DNA of 57,834 nucleotides from Prosthecobacter debontii (GTDB taxonomy: Bacteria > Verrucomicrobiota > Verrucomicrobiia > Verrucomicrobiales > Akkermansiaceae). The position numbers were made by a program, and so were the translations under genes. The DNA is taken from positions 1 through 57,834 of the forward strand of contig CAMAXN010000013.1 in assembly GCA_945862245.1 (NCBI GenBank), given 5' to 3'. The notes beneath the pieces were generated by a model that ran no database searches, had not been told where the DNA came from, and worked only from the letters and a program-made list of their open reading frames with translations. This document shows, one piece after another, positions 7,755 through 16,759 of this stretch. The stretch's first letter is position 1; each line of letters begins with the position of its first letter.

Positions 7755-8903
7755 CTAACGTTTCCCAGCCTCAATCAGGGCGGCGAATTCCTTGAAAAAG
7801 TAGCATGCGTCGTTGGGACCGGGGGCGGCTTCGGGGTGGTATTGAACGGAAAAGACCGGAAGATTTTTGTGGCGCATACCTTCCACGGTGTTGTCATTGA
7901 GGTTGATATGGGTGACCTCGACGTCGTCGGGCAATGAGGCGGGATCGACCGCGAAGCCGTGGTTCTGGGAGGTGATCGTGATTTTGCCTGTGCGAAGATC
8001 TTTTACTGGCTGGTTGCCGCCGCGGTGACCGAACTTGAGCTTAAAAGTCTTTCCTCCGAAGGCGTGGGCGAGGAGCTGGTTGCCAAGGCAGATGCCGAAG
8101 GTGGGGAGCTTGGTGATGAGCTCGCGGATCTCCGCATGGATGTAGCCGAGCGCGGCGGGATCGCCGGGGCCGTTGGTTAGGAACAGGCCGTCGGGTTTCA
8201 TCGCGAGGATCTCGGCGGCGGTGGTGGTGGCAGGGACGACCTCGACCTCAAAGCCCGCCTGGCGGAGCATGCGGAGCTGGTTGTATTTCAGGCCGAGATC
8301 GATGGCGACGACCTTGTATTTCGCGGGCGGGAGTTCCTGGTAGGTCTCGGTTTCGCCGATGGAGGCGTTGGGCAAAGTCCAGAGCCGGGATTCCTCCGTC
8401 CAGGTGTAGGTCTCCTTGGTGGTGACCTCCTTGACGAAATCGGAACCTTCCATCGGAGCGGAGTTTTTCGCGGCGGCGATGGCCTCCGCTTCGGAAAGCT
8501 CGGTGGTGACGCAGGCGCGCATGGCTCCGAGCGAGCGGAGGTGTTTGGTGAGCGCGCGGGTGTCGATATCCTCGATGCCGAGGATGTTGTGGCGTTCCAA
8601 ATAGGAAGATAGGCTTTCTGTGGATCGGTAGTTCGAGGGTATCTCGCAGAGTTCGCCGATCACGAAGGCGCGGATATGTGGGCCGGCGGATTCGTTGTCC
8701 TCGGGGTTGACCCCGTAATTTCCGATCATCGGATAGGTCATCGCAACGATCTGGCCGCGATAGGACGGATCGGTAATGACCTCCTGGTAACCGGTCATCG
8801 AGGTATTGAAACAGATTTCCCCGGTGGTAGTTCCGGTGGCTCCATAGGAAACGCCGATAAAGCAGCGTCCGTCTTCGAGGGCAAGGATGGCGGTGGTGGG
8901 CAC
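7755..8903 (-). CDS. carA: Carbamoyl-phosphate synthase small chain
   Basis: The glutaminase subunit that releases ammonia from glutamine for carbamoyl phosphate (arginine and pyrimidine synthesis). The 382 residues comprise the N-terminal CPSase domain (ALEDGRCFIGVSYGATG, TSMTGYQEVITDPSY) and a class-I glutamine amidotransferase domain with the nucleophile in FGICLGNQLLAHAFGG and the partner His in YHPEAAPG. The start is a GTG at 8903. The carB large-subunit gene is not in the window. It precedes purA on the same strand. Confidence 0.95.
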   Translation of the reverse strand: MPTTAILALEDGRCFIGVSYGATGTTTGEICFNTSMTGYQEVITDPSYRGQIVAMTYPMIGNYGVNPEDNESAGPHIRAFVIGELCEIPSNYRSTESLSSYLERHNILGIEDIDTRALTKHLRSLGAMRACVTTELSEAEAIAAAKNSAPMEGSDFVKEVTTKETYTWTEESRLWTLPNASIGETETYQELPPAKYKVVAIDLGLKYNQLRMLRQAGFEVEVVPATTTAAEILAMKPDGLFLTNGPGDPAALGYIHAEIRELITKLPTFGICLGNQLLAHAFGGKTFKLKFGHRGGNQPVKDLRTGKITITSQNHGFAVDPASLPDDVEVTHINLNDNTVEGMRHKNLPVFSVQYHPEAAPGPNDACYFFKEFAALIEAGKR

Positions 8904-8961
8904 GGGGCGGGAGGGTATGTACCGTCCGCCGGAGAGGGAACACTAAATTTTACGGGATCAC

Positions 8962-9360
8962 TCAAATAGTCCAATCCTGGCATTCTAGGCCGGGGATTTG
9001 GGAAAATTCGCGGTAGTTGGCGGTGACGAGAACGGCGTTAGCCGCGCGGTCAGTTGCAGCGATGATGAGGTCGTTTGGGCTGATGGGCGTGCCCTTTTTT
9101 TCGAGCATTGTCCGTATTTCCGAATAATGAACGGCAGCTTCCGCTCCGAAAGGCAGACGCGGATAGGGGGAAAGGAGTTGCTCGATCCGTTGGGTGAGTG
9201 CCTTGGATTTGGAACTCCTCCGCGCCCCGAAGAGCAACTCCGCACGGATCAATTCCGTGAGGCAAAGCTCTGCTGTCGTGTGCTTTTTAAGGTTGCGGAC
9301 GAGGGCTTCGTTCGGAATCCGGAGCAGATAAGACCAGATGTTGGTATCGAGACAGAACAT
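8962..9360 (-). CDS. PIN-domain toxin, VapC family
   Basis: A 132-residue putative ribonuclease toxin. The PIN fold acidic residues are visible: Asp5 in FCLDTNIW, the Glu pair in LTELIRAELLFGA, the Asp in PNDLIIAATD, and the terminal VLVTANYREFSQIPGL segment. It begins 11 bp after the antitoxin-like gene, the normal order for this type of operon. It is unlike the core genes around it (carA and rlmI) and is probably a mobile addition. Confidence 0.88.
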   Translation of the reverse strand: MFCLDTNIWSYLLRIPNEALVRNLKKHTTAELCLTELIRAELLFGARRSSKSKALTQRIEQLLSPYPRLPFGAEAAVHYSEIRTMLEKKGTPISPNDLIIAATDRAANAVLVTANYREFSQIPGLECQDWTI

Positions 9361-9371
9361 GCAAATTAAGC

Positions 9372-9602
9372 TTACAGATCCGGAACGGCACGGTGGGATG
9401 GTTTGCGTTCGGGCACTTCAAATGTCTCGCAAGCGATACCGGCAAAGGCAGAAAGATGATCCCACGCCGAAGCTTCAGCGATCTCTGCTGCTTTAGCCAA
9501 ATGGATACGCGCCCAGCGAGAAACGGAAACAGATTCCCTGCGTGCGGCAAGTTCCACCTTTCGTTGGGTTTCCTGATCCAAATAGATGCTCAGTTGGGAC
9601 AT
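9372..9602 (-). CDS. Antitoxin of the VapB/ribbon-helix-helix type
   Basis: A 76-residue protein immediately upstream of the PIN toxin gene. The first 32 residues (MSQLSIYLDQETQRKVELAA, then a basic helix with SVSRWAR) have the strand-helix-helix pattern of ribbon-helix-helix DNA-binding antitoxins. The C-terminal half should wrap the toxin. The open frame continues upstream to 9866, but that part overlaps rlmI antisense and is spurious; the ATG at 9602 fits the fold exactly. The pair probably represses its own promoter in the 77 bp before rlmI. Confidence 0.83.
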   Translation of the reverse strand: MSQLSIYLDQETQRKVELAARRESVSVSRWARIHLAKAAEIAEASAWDHLSAFAGIACETFEVPERKPSHRAVPDL

Positions 9603-9679
9603 GCAGGAAGAATAGTCAGGTGTTAGATAAAAGCAAATATGTTTGTCGGATATAATTGGCATACGATACGCCATGACTC

Positions 9680-10843
9680 TCACCGCGTCGCAATCACCTG
9701 GCAGGTAAATCCTTTCAAATAGGATGTTTCGGGAAGAGTGATGAGGACGGGATGGTCGGGGCGCTGGGCGTGCTCGGCGACGAGGCGGAGGGCTTGCTTG
9801 GCATCCACGGAGGCGTCGGCGAGGTTTTCGAGGAAAAGCTCGCGGGATGCGTGGTAAGAGCAGCAAAAGGTGGAGAGCAGGCCGCCCTTTTCAAGGAGCT
9901 TGAGCGAGCGGAGGTGGATCTCCTTGTAGCCACGCATGGCGTCCATGAGAGTCTTTTTGTTTTTTGTGAAACTCGGTGGATCGAGGATGATGAGATCGTA
10001 TTCCGGCTGGGCGGATTTCAGGAAATCGAAGACGTTCGCCTCGATGACTTCGATATCGAGCTGGTTCAGTTCGGCATTTTTCCGTGCCGCAGCGCAGGCG
10101 GATGCGGAGATATCCACGGCGGTGACCTTCGCCGCGCCAGCTTTTGCGCAGGCTAGGGCGAAGCCACCTTGGTTCGTAAAGCAATCGAGGACACGGAGAC
10201 CTTTGCACATTTTTGCGACCTCCATGTGGGCTTGGAGTTGGTCGAGGTAGAGACCGGTTTTTTGTCCGTCGATGAGGTCGATCTCGAAGGTCAGGCCGTT
10301 TGCAGTGACAGTGAACGGGCCTGGGTTTTCGCCATAAAGAAGCTCGATACCCGGCTCCATGCCTTCGGCTTTGCGAGATGGCGAGTCGTTGCGCAGAACG
10401 ATGGATTTTGGGACAAGTAGCTCGATGAGCGCGTCGCGGATCAGATCTTTCCGCATGTCCATGGCGAGCGTGAGGGTCTGGACGGAGAGGTGGTCGCCGT
10501 AGCGATCTACGATGAGGCCGGGTATGCCATCGGACTCCGACCAGACAATGCGGCAGAGGGTTTCATCAAGGCCTTCGGTTTCCGTGCGGAGTTTAATTGC
10601 CTGACGAATGCGGCGGGTGAAGAAATCGAGGTCGAGATCTTGGCGGCGGCGTGAAAAGCGGCGGGCAACGATCTGCGAGGCGGGATTGTAGATCGCGGAA
10701 CCGAGTGGGCGGTCGCGGAAATCCTTTAGCGTGATCACATCGCCCGGCTGCGGATTACCGAAGGATTTCTTAATTTCAGTGGCGTAAACCCACTCGTGGC
10801 CGTGGAAGATTCTGGCGCGTGGAGCAATAATGAGACCGGGCAT
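9680..10843 (-). CDS. rlmI: 23S rRNA (cytosine-1962-C5)-methyltransferase family
   Basis: A 387-residue class I rRNA methyltransferase. Residues 1-70 form a PUA-like RNA-binding domain (HEWVYATEIKKS, GDVITLKDFRDRPLGSAIYN). The central region carries GLIVDRYGDHLSVQT. The SAM-binding motif is in LDCFTNQGGFALACAKAGA, and the catalytic loop is ILDPPSFTKNK. The domain order matches RlmI/YccW. Its start codon is abutted by an A/T heptad leader that is part of a composite element (10850-10978) shared with genes at 41-44 kb. Confidence 0.92.
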   Translation of the reverse strand: MPGLIIAPRARIFHGHEWVYATEIKKSFGNPQPGDVITLKDFRDRPLGSAIYNPASQIVARRFSRRRQDLDLDFFTRRIRQAIKLRTETEGLDETLCRIVWSESDGIPGLIVDRYGDHLSVQTLTLAMDMRKDLIRDALIELLVPKSIVLRNDSPSRKAEGMEPGIELLYGENPGPFTVTANGLTFEIDLIDGQKTGLYLDQLQAHMEVAKMCKGLRVLDCFTNQGGFALACAKAGAAKVTAVDISASACAAARKNAELNQLDIEVIEANVFDFLKSAQPEYDLIILDPPSFTKNKKTLMDAMRGYKEIHLRSLKLLEKGGLLSTFCCSYHASRELFLENLADASVDAKQALRLVAEHAQRPDHPVLITLPETSYLKGFTCQVIATR

Positions 10844-10849
10844 CCTTCA

Positions 10850-10978
10850 ACTTTCAACTTTCAAAATTCAAACTTCAAGGAAGATGTCCCGAAACAGGGT
10901 GCCGGATGCTGTGTGATAAGGTGGAAGACTTGGGTTTTGGGAAGCTTGAACCGCCAATCAAGATAAGTTCGCCAAGTC
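10850..10978 (-). repeat. Composite leader element before rlmI
   Basis: Read on the minus strand the 5' region of rlmI contains, in order, CTTGGCGAAC, GGCGGTTCAA, AACCCAAGTCTTCC (complement of 10923-10938), and an A/T-rich run of TTGAA/GTTT units ending directly at the ATG. The same modules in the same order occur at 42224-42306 before the aldo/keto reductase, and parts recur at 41305-41349 and 44044-44095. It is either a mobile intergenic repeat or a shared leader. Confidence 0.65.
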
Positions 10979-10985
10979 TTTCTCT

Positions 10986-11795
10986 TCATTGTGAGTTGAA
11001 ATTTGAATTTTGAGATTTCTCGAAAACCAGAAAGTGCTGCCACGGGAGGCCGGGTTTGTTTTTCACGAAGGTGAAGCCGAGTGCTTCGAATTCTTTGCGT
11101 GCTTGGGCTTCGGACATCTTATGGAGGGGCTTGATGGGGACGCGGGGGTCTTCGGCGCGGTATTCTAGGAGGTAGATTTTTCCGCCGGGCTTGAGGGCTT
11201 TTTGGAGGGAGGTGAGCATTTCGATCGGATGAGAAAATTCGTGATATGAATCGACCATGAGCGCGGCGTCGAGGGTATCGGGTGGAAGCTGGATATCCTC
11301 GATCGTTCCGAGGTGGGGCAGCACGTTGGTGACCTCGCGTTTGGCGGATTCGGCTTTCAGGAAATCTAGCATTTCCTGCTGGATATCCACAGCGATGACT
11401 TTTCCGCGCGGGACAAGCGGGGCGATACGGAAGGAATAGTAACCGGAACCCGCCCCGATATCAGCGATCACCGCATCGGTCGCGAGATCAAGGAGGGCGA
11501 TGGCGCGGGAGGGCGCCTCCTCCATTTCGCGTTCGTCGCGCTCCAACCAGTTCAATCCTTGGTGCCCCATCACATAGGAAATCTCGCGTCCCATGAAAAT
11601 TTTCCCAATGCCGTCCGGGGATGGGGGCGCGGTGGTGTAGGTGGGAACTTCCACGGCCGCCGTTTCAGTGGTTGGCGCAGAAAGAGCGGTCGGCGGGGCT
11701 TTCGGAAATTTGTCGGTGTGGTTGCGGACGAAGGCGAGCGGAATGAGCAGCGCTAGTAAGATGATGGGGACGAGGATCAGGTAGCGGGATTTCAT
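10986..11795 (-). CDS. Membrane-anchored class I SAM-dependent methyltransferase
   Basis: A 269-residue protein with an uncleaved-looking N-terminal hydrophobic anchor (MKSRYLILVPIILLALLIPL), a proline-rich spacer to about residue 65, then a methyltransferase domain. Visible elements are ISYVMGHQGLNWLERDERE, the SAM loop VIADIGAGSGYYSF, the acidic loop VIAVDIQQEML, and DAALMVDSYHEF. The substrate is unknown. The domain would sit outside the cytoplasmic face only if the anchor is a signal peptide; a type II anchor is also possible. The last ten residues (KSQNSNFNSQ) are encoded by the A/T-rich repeat sequence that follows. I start at 11795; an ATG two codons upstream is equivalent. Confidence 0.83.
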   Translation of the reverse strand: MKSRYLILVPIILLALLIPLAFVRNHTDKFPKAPPTALSAPTTETAAVEVPTYTTAPPSPDGIGKIFMGREISYVMGHQGLNWLERDEREMEEAPSRAIALLDLATDAVIADIGAGSGYYSFRIAPLVPRGKVIAVDIQQEMLDFLKAESAKREVTNVLPHLGTIEDIQLPPDTLDAALMVDSYHEFSHPIEMLTSLQKALKPGGKIYLLEYRAEDPRVPIKPLHKMSEAQARKEFEALGFTFVKNKPGLPWQHFLVFEKSQNSNFNSQ

Positions 11796-11895
11796 AAACA
11801 TGATTTTGGGCGCGGGAAATACGTAAGGACAGGAGATAATGACGAAGGAGGTTGACCGCAATGCTAGGCGGCGGTAGTTTCTTAATCAGACGTCA

Positions 11896-12447
11896 TTGAA
11901 CAGCGACGCATTATTCGTGGCTAACGCTTGTCCAATCAAAGTAGGAAAATTTGAAGATTTCAGTTGGATCCGCTGTGAGGGCAAGGGATCTTTCCTAAAC
12001 AGTCCGGCGGTGAAGGAATTCGGCGAGTCCCGAATCATGCGCGGCGAGTTGTGCCTAGTGGTAGACCTGCAGGTTTGCACGGGAATGGACTCAACCTTTA
12101 TGGGAACGCTCGCGGGGCTAGCAAGCCGGCTCACGGGAAAAGGCGGTGCCCTGCAGGTGGCGGGGGCGGATGAGAAAAGCCGCAACTCGCTGGAGGATCT
12201 GGGATTAGATTTCCTAATGGCGATAAATCCGAAGCACGCTGTATGGATAGGAGTGGAAAACAAGGCACGCGATCTACTCAAACCCAAAGTGGCGGGCATG
12301 ACTGCAGGCACAGTGCTCCACACTCGGCATATCCTAGAAGCACACGAAATCCTCTCCGATGCGAACGAGGGCAACCGCCTCAAGTTTTCAGGGGTACTTG
12401 AACTGCTGGAGGACGAGCTTACGGAAAAGGCGAAGACCTCCGAATGA
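11896..12447 (+). CDS. STAS-domain anti-anti-sigma factor-like protein
   Basis: A 183-residue cytoplasmic protein whose first 110 residues form a STAS domain: a strand with FEDFSWIRCEGKGSF, then ELCLVVDLQVCTGMDSTF and GTLAGLASRL. The serine in MDSTFMG is in the position normally phosphorylated by a partner-switch kinase. The C-terminal 70 residues (helical, acidic) are not recognised. It starts with TTG at 11896. Only 6 bp separate it from the SpoIIE-type phosphatase gene, which would be expected to dephosphorylate it. No matching anti-sigma kinase lies nearby. Confidence 0.86.
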   Translation: MNSDALFVANACPIKVGKFEDFSWIRCEGKGSFLNSPAVKEFGESRIMRGELCLVVDLQVCTGMDSTFMGTLAGLASRLTGKGGALQVAGADEKSRNSLEDLGLDFLMAINPKHAVWIGVENKARDLLKPKVAGMTAGTVLHTRHILEAHEILSDANEGNRLKFSGVLELLEDELTEKAKTSE

Positions 12448-12453
12448 AGCGGT

Positions 12454-13860
12454 ATGAATGAATTCTTCACCGCTTTGCTGAACAGCCTGCTTTTGGCTTG
12501 CGTCCTCGTGCTACTTTTAGTGCTCATAAACCAACGGCGCCAGGCTAAACGGTTGCGCCTTAGCTTCCGCGAGATGGTGCGAGAAGAAGAACGTATGTTC
12601 AGTTTCCTGCACGATCTGGGGTTAGTCATTGGCAGAGAACCCAGTGACGCAGCGATCTCCCGAATGATTGTGGAGGGAGTATTGAAAGTAGTCGGCGCGA
12701 GCGGCGGGGCGATCTATCAGGAATCGCACGAGCAAGGCTTCCTAAAACCCGCCTACGTTTCGGATGATTGTCCACCTTTAGTGGAGTTACCTCAGGAAGT
12801 CCTCGATAAAATGCACATCGATCCTCGGGCATTGGAAAGCCACATGCGCTTGGCACGTGTGGCTGTGGGCGACGGCTTAATCGGGAAAGGCCTTCACATG
12901 CCCGAGGCTATCCGGACTCACGAAGCGGATGATGGTTTATCGGTGATGGTCTCGCCTCTGCGTTACGCGGGCAAGGACATCGGGGTATTAGCTGTGGCAA
13001 GACTGTCCGGCGTAGATACGTTTTCCGACAATGATTTCGCGGTGTTTCGTTCCGTCGCCGAGCAATCGTCCTTCGCGATTGGTAACGCCCGCGTGCACAG
13101 GGAAGCGAACGAAAAAAAGGAAATCGAGGGCGAACTGAAAAACGCCCGCGAGGTGCAGCGAGTACTATTGCCGCAGGAGGATCCCCTGGTAGCAGGATTC
13201 CGCGTGAACGGCACCAACCTGCCTGCAAAGATTATTAGCGGAGACTATTATGATTACATCGATCTGCCAGAAGGGAGACTCGGCGTGGTGGTAGCGGACG
13301 TTTCCGGAAAAGGAGTTGCCGCTGGGCTGCTGATGGCGATGTGCCGCAGCCTCCTGCGCGCCGTCTCGCTAACCAATACATCTCCCTCCACCGCACTCTC
13401 AGCGGTGAACCGCTACCTTTGCCCAGACATCCGCGAGGACATGTTCATCAGCATGATCTACGGCATCCTTGATCCCACCGACGGCTCCCTTACCTTCGCT
13501 CGCGCTGGCCACGAACCTGCGATGATTTTCCGTAAGGCGAGCGGCAAGGTGGAGCTTTCAAAGCCCAAGGGACTAGCCCTGGGTATCGATCCGGGAAATG
13601 TCTTTGAACGCGTCACTGCCGACGAACGCATCGTCCTCGAATCCGGCGACTGCGTACTACTTTTCACTGACGGCGTGAAGGAAGCCCTCGACGCCAGCGA
13701 GGAGGAATTCGGCTTGGAACGCCTCTCCGCCACCTTTTGCGTGGCTGCCGAGCTGGGTGCAGAAGCAGTCGTAAAACAGGTGCAGGATGAGTTAAAATTC
13801 TTCACTGGTAAAGGGCTTCAGATGGACGATGTGACAATCGTCGCGATCGAGAAGCGGTAA
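12454..13860 (+). CDS. GAF domain and SpoIIE-type PP2C serine phosphatase
   Basis: A 468-residue signalling protein. Residues 5-27 are one transmembrane helix (FTALLNSLLLACVLVLLLVL). Residues about 55-215 are a GAF domain (SFLHDLGLVIG, VGASGGAIYQES, FRSVAEQSSFAIGNAR). A short coiled linker (EANEKKEIEGELKNAREVQR) leads to a PP2C/SpoIIE domain at about 235-468, with the metal-binding Asp pair in SGDYYDY and VVADVSGKGVAAGL, the LLFTDGVKEA motif and the terminal QMDDVTIV Asp motif. The role is probably dephosphorylating the STAS protein encoded 6 bp upstream in response to a signal at the membrane or GAF pocket. Confidence 0.92.
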   Translation: MNEFFTALLNSLLLACVLVLLLVLINQRRQAKRLRLSFREMVREEERMFSFLHDLGLVIGREPSDAAISRMIVEGVLKVVGASGGAIYQESHEQGFLKPAYVSDDCPPLVELPQEVLDKMHIDPRALESHMRLARVAVGDGLIGKGLHMPEAIRTHEADDGLSVMVSPLRYAGKDIGVLAVARLSGVDTFSDNDFAVFRSVAEQSSFAIGNARVHREANEKKEIEGELKNAREVQRVLLPQEDPLVAGFRVNGTNLPAKIISGDYYDYIDLPEGRLGVVVADVSGKGVAAGLLMAMCRSLLRAVSLTNTSPSTALSAVNRYLCPDIREDMFISMIYGILDPTDGSLTFARAGHEPAMIFRKASGKVELSKPKGLALGIDPGNVFERVTADERIVLESGDCVLLFTDGVKEALDASEEEFGLERLSATFCVAAELGAEAVVKQVQDELKFFTGKGLQMDDVTIVAIEKR

Positions 13861-13876
13861 TTTCTCATTCACTCAT

Positions 13877-14404
13877 ATGAATACGCAAACCAAGATGGGC
13901 GAGCTGATCGCAGCGATGCCGGGTGCGCGGCGGGCGCTGTTCGCGCGGTATCATCTGGGTGGCTGCCAGAGTTGCGCCTTTGATGAGGACGAAACGCTGG
14001 CAGCGCTATGCGAGCGGACAGAACTCGATTCCGGAGAAGTGCTGGCGCATTTGCTAGCGAGCCATGAGCACGACCTCACGATGCTGATCGAGGCGACTGA
14101 TGTTTTTCAACGCATGGATATTGGAGAGGAAATCCGCTGGGTGGATGTTAGGACGCGCGAGGAATACGAGGCGGTGATGATCCCTGGCGCAGAATTTTTC
14201 CACCAAGGGCTCCAAGAGAAGATTTTCGCGGAGAAACCCGGCGAGTTGGTGGTGCTTTACGACCACACCGGCAAATACGTACTTGACCAGGTCGCATGGT
14301 TTCGGGGTCACGGGATTACCAATGCCTTCGGCCTAACCGGAGGTATCGACGCTTGGAGCCGGGAGGTGGATCCTACCGTGATGAGGTATCGGCTGGAGAT
14401 CTGA
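13877..14404 (+). CDS. DUF1858-like plus rhodanese-like protein lacking the catalytic cysteine
   Basis: A 175-residue two-part protein. Residues 1-65 resemble the DUF1858/hybrid-cluster-associated module (ARYHLGGCQSCAFDEDETLA) with two cysteines spaced CxxC. Residues about 85-172 are a rhodanese fold (IRWVDVRTREEYEAVMIPGA, then VVLYDHTGKYVLDQV, GLTGGIDAW). The loop that normally starts with the sulfur-carrying Cys has Asp instead, so sulfurtransferase activity is unlikely; binding or sensing is an alternative. It follows the phosphatase gene by 16 bp and may belong to the same transcript. Confidence 0.8.
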   Translation: MNTQTKMGELIAAMPGARRALFARYHLGGCQSCAFDEDETLAALCERTELDSGEVLAHLLASHEHDLTMLIEATDVFQRMDIGEEIRWVDVRTREEYEAVMIPGAEFFHQGLQEKIFAEKPGELVVLYDHTGKYVLDQVAWFRGHGITNAFGLTGGIDAWSREVDPTVMRYRLEI

Positions 14405-14472
14405 AAAATCTAACTTCCAACCCACGGCTGTGGTTTAGTTCAAGATGACAACCGAAAATCGCCCACCCCCGT

Positions 14473-16611
14473 TCATCCACCCGCAAGATTTTGGCAGGCC
14501 TTGATATCAAGTTTACCGGAGGCGAGTAGGGGAATTTCTTGAACGGGGACGATGACACGAGGACACCAGAGCGAGGTAAGACCGTAGTCGAGGAGCTTAT
14601 AGCGAAGGTCGATGCATTGCTGCTCCAGCGCGTGATTGGCAATGGTGGATAGCAGGACAATAGCCTCGCCTTTCGCTTCGTCGGGTATGCCGACAATGGC
14701 GATCTTGCGCTCGGTTTCGGAATCAAGGCCGAGCACTTGGTTGACGGCAGCTTCGATGGTCTCATGCGGCACCATTTCCCCAGCGATCTTGGAGAAACGA
14801 GAAATGCGACCTTGGATGTGTAAAAATCCATCGGCATCGAGGAAACCGACATCGCCAGTTCGGAACCAGCCATCGCCGGTAAGGACTTCCCCAGTGCGTT
14901 TCTCATCACGCAGATAACCGGAAAAAACGTTAGGCCCGTTGAGGACGATAATGCCCGGCTGATTAAGGGGGACGGGCGCGTCCGTCACGGCATCGATGAG
15001 GCGTATGGCGATGCCGGGTAGGAGTTGGCCAACGGAACCGTCGCGCTGAGCGGCGAGGACGTGGGAGCCGGATGCATCTTGTAAAGAGGGCAGGTTCACG
15101 TTGGTGGCGGGGGATGTTTCTGTTAGACCATAACCTTCCATCGGACGGATGCCGAATTTCTCCTCGAAGGCATCGGCCAATCTCTGGGGAAGCTTTTCCG
15201 CACCGGTGACAACGAACTTCAGAGACTCGAGCTGCGCGGGGTCGATGCGTTTCATATAGCCGCGCAGAAACGTGGGCGTGGCGAGGAGGATGTCGACCTG
15301 ATGGAGGGAGATCAATTCGGCGAGGCGTTTCGTTTCAAGCGGCGAAGGGTAGGTGACGAGATTGATGCCCTCGATGACTGGATACCAGAGCGTAACCGTG
15401 CAACCGAAGGAGTGAAATAGCGGCAAGCAGCCTAGGATGGAGGTATTGCGCTCCAAGTTTAGGCGGGTGGCGAACTGGGTGACGTTAGCTAGGACGTTAC
15501 GATGCGTTAAAGGAACACCTTTCGGTTCACCGGAGGAGCCGGAGGTGAAAAGGAGGATCGCCTCATCCGCTCCACAGCGCTTGTTAAGACCGAGCAAGGT
15601 CGCGAGAAAGGAAGCTGGAAGAAGTTTAGAAATGACGCCCCATTTCACGATCTGTTTTTTGATTTCAGGTATGACGCGCTCGATGAAAATGAGATCGCGG
15701 TTCGGAGGCCATGGGAAGGCGGTGACTTTCCTGATAAATGAATCGGCGGTGATAAAGCGATCCACATCTGCCTGGCGTATCGAGGAACGGATTGCGTTAT
15801 GGGAGGCAGTGAAATTCAGGTTCACAGGGATTTTCCCAGCAAAGAGAACGGCCAGATTAGCGATCAGGCCGCCCTTCCCGGGAGGCAACACAATGGCGAC
15901 GCGGGGCTTGTCGGTCTCGGCGCGTATGTGTTTCGAAAGAGCGATGGCAATGGGCAAAATTTTTGAGTAAGGCAGAACGACGTCATCCGAGCCATCGACG
16001 ATGCATTCGTTGGGGTTATTCTTGAGTCCCTGGAGCAAGGCGGTGGCGAGGGAACCCTTGAGGATTTCACGGGTGGCGTAAGCGTCGGCGAAGGCCTCTA
16101 ACAGATTCGCTTGCAGCGCGGGGAGACTTGCATCCTTGGCGGAGATTAGCTTTCCGAAGGCAATCACGGCAGCGGGCAGGCTCGAAACGCGCTCAATGCC
16201 GAGGCAGGATTCGCGCGGGCAATCGATAGCGATGGGCAGCAGCGGCAAGCCGAAGGCGGTGAGCGTTTTCAGATGGCTGGACGGCACATGAATCGGCGTG
16301 GCGAGTCGGGTCGTTGCGCGACCGGGGATGAAGAGAATAACCCCATTATCATCGAGAAATACCGCCAATTCCTTTCCCGCAAGAGCCGGATTGTTATCGG
16401 TGCAAGTGAACATGGCTCCGTTGCCGGACTTTTCCATGTGGCCGCGTAGGGCAATATCGTGTTGGTCGTCTTCCTCAATGAGGTAGGTAATCTTGCGCCC
16501 GAAAAACTGTTTCTCCAGATGCAGGAGCTGCTGGAAGTCGAGACGGCCAGGCACAGCGAGAAATCCAGTGGCGGGGACACGGCTGGGATTGAGAATTTGG
16601 ATGGCTGACAT
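14473..16611 (-). CDS. AMP-forming acyl-CoA/acyl-ACP synthetase (Aas-like)
   Basis: A 712-residue ligase. The C-terminal 500 residues are an adenylate-forming domain: the phosphate loop LFTSGSSGEPKGVPLTHRN near residue 360, GYGLTETSP, and GWFRTGDVGFLDADG, with the last part SGKLDIKACQ holding the catalytic Lys. The first 200 residues are not a standard synthetase domain. They resemble the N-terminal acyltransferase half of Aas-type lysophospholipid acyltransferase/acyl-ACP synthetases, but the HxxxxD acyltransferase motif is not evident, so this half may be degenerate. The likely role is fatty acid activation or lipid recycling at the membrane. Confidence 0.85.
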   Translation of the reverse strand: MSAIQILNPSRVPATGFLAVPGRLDFQQLLHLEKQFFGRKITYLIEEDDQHDIALRGHMEKSGNGAMFTCTDNNPALAGKELAVFLDDNGVILFIPGRATTRLATPIHVPSSHLKTLTAFGLPLLPIAIDCPRESCLGIERVSSLPAAVIAFGKLISAKDASLPALQANLLEAFADAYATREILKGSLATALLQGLKNNPNECIVDGSDDVVLPYSKILPIAIALSKHIRAETDKPRVAIVLPPGKGGLIANLAVLFAGKIPVNLNFTASHNAIRSSIRQADVDRFITADSFIRKVTAFPWPPNRDLIFIERVIPEIKKQIVKWGVISKLLPASFLATLLGLNKRCGADEAILLFTSGSSGEPKGVPLTHRNVLANVTQFATRLNLERNTSILGCLPLFHSFGCTVTLWYPVIEGINLVTYPSPLETKRLAELISLHQVDILLATPTFLRGYMKRIDPAQLESLKFVVTGAEKLPQRLADAFEEKFGIRPMEGYGLTETSPATNVNLPSLQDASGSHVLAAQRDGSVGQLLPGIAIRLIDAVTDAPVPLNQPGIIVLNGPNVFSGYLRDEKRTGEVLTGDGWFRTGDVGFLDADGFLHIQGRISRFSKIAGEMVPHETIEAAVNQVLGLDSETERKIAIVGIPDEAKGEAIVLLSTIANHALEQQCIDLRYKLLDYGLTSLWCPRVIVPVQEIPLLASGKLDIKACQNLAGG

Positions 16612-16759
16612 TATTAAAAGCTTCTACGCGAATTATGGAGATTTTTTCCTAAAGTGGCACGGATTTTTCGTCAAAACTCCCAAAACCTCCTGAATTCATC
16701 ATCTCCTCTACCCTATTTTGCGACTTCTACCTTAAGAATTCACGCGTTAGCGTAAAGCC

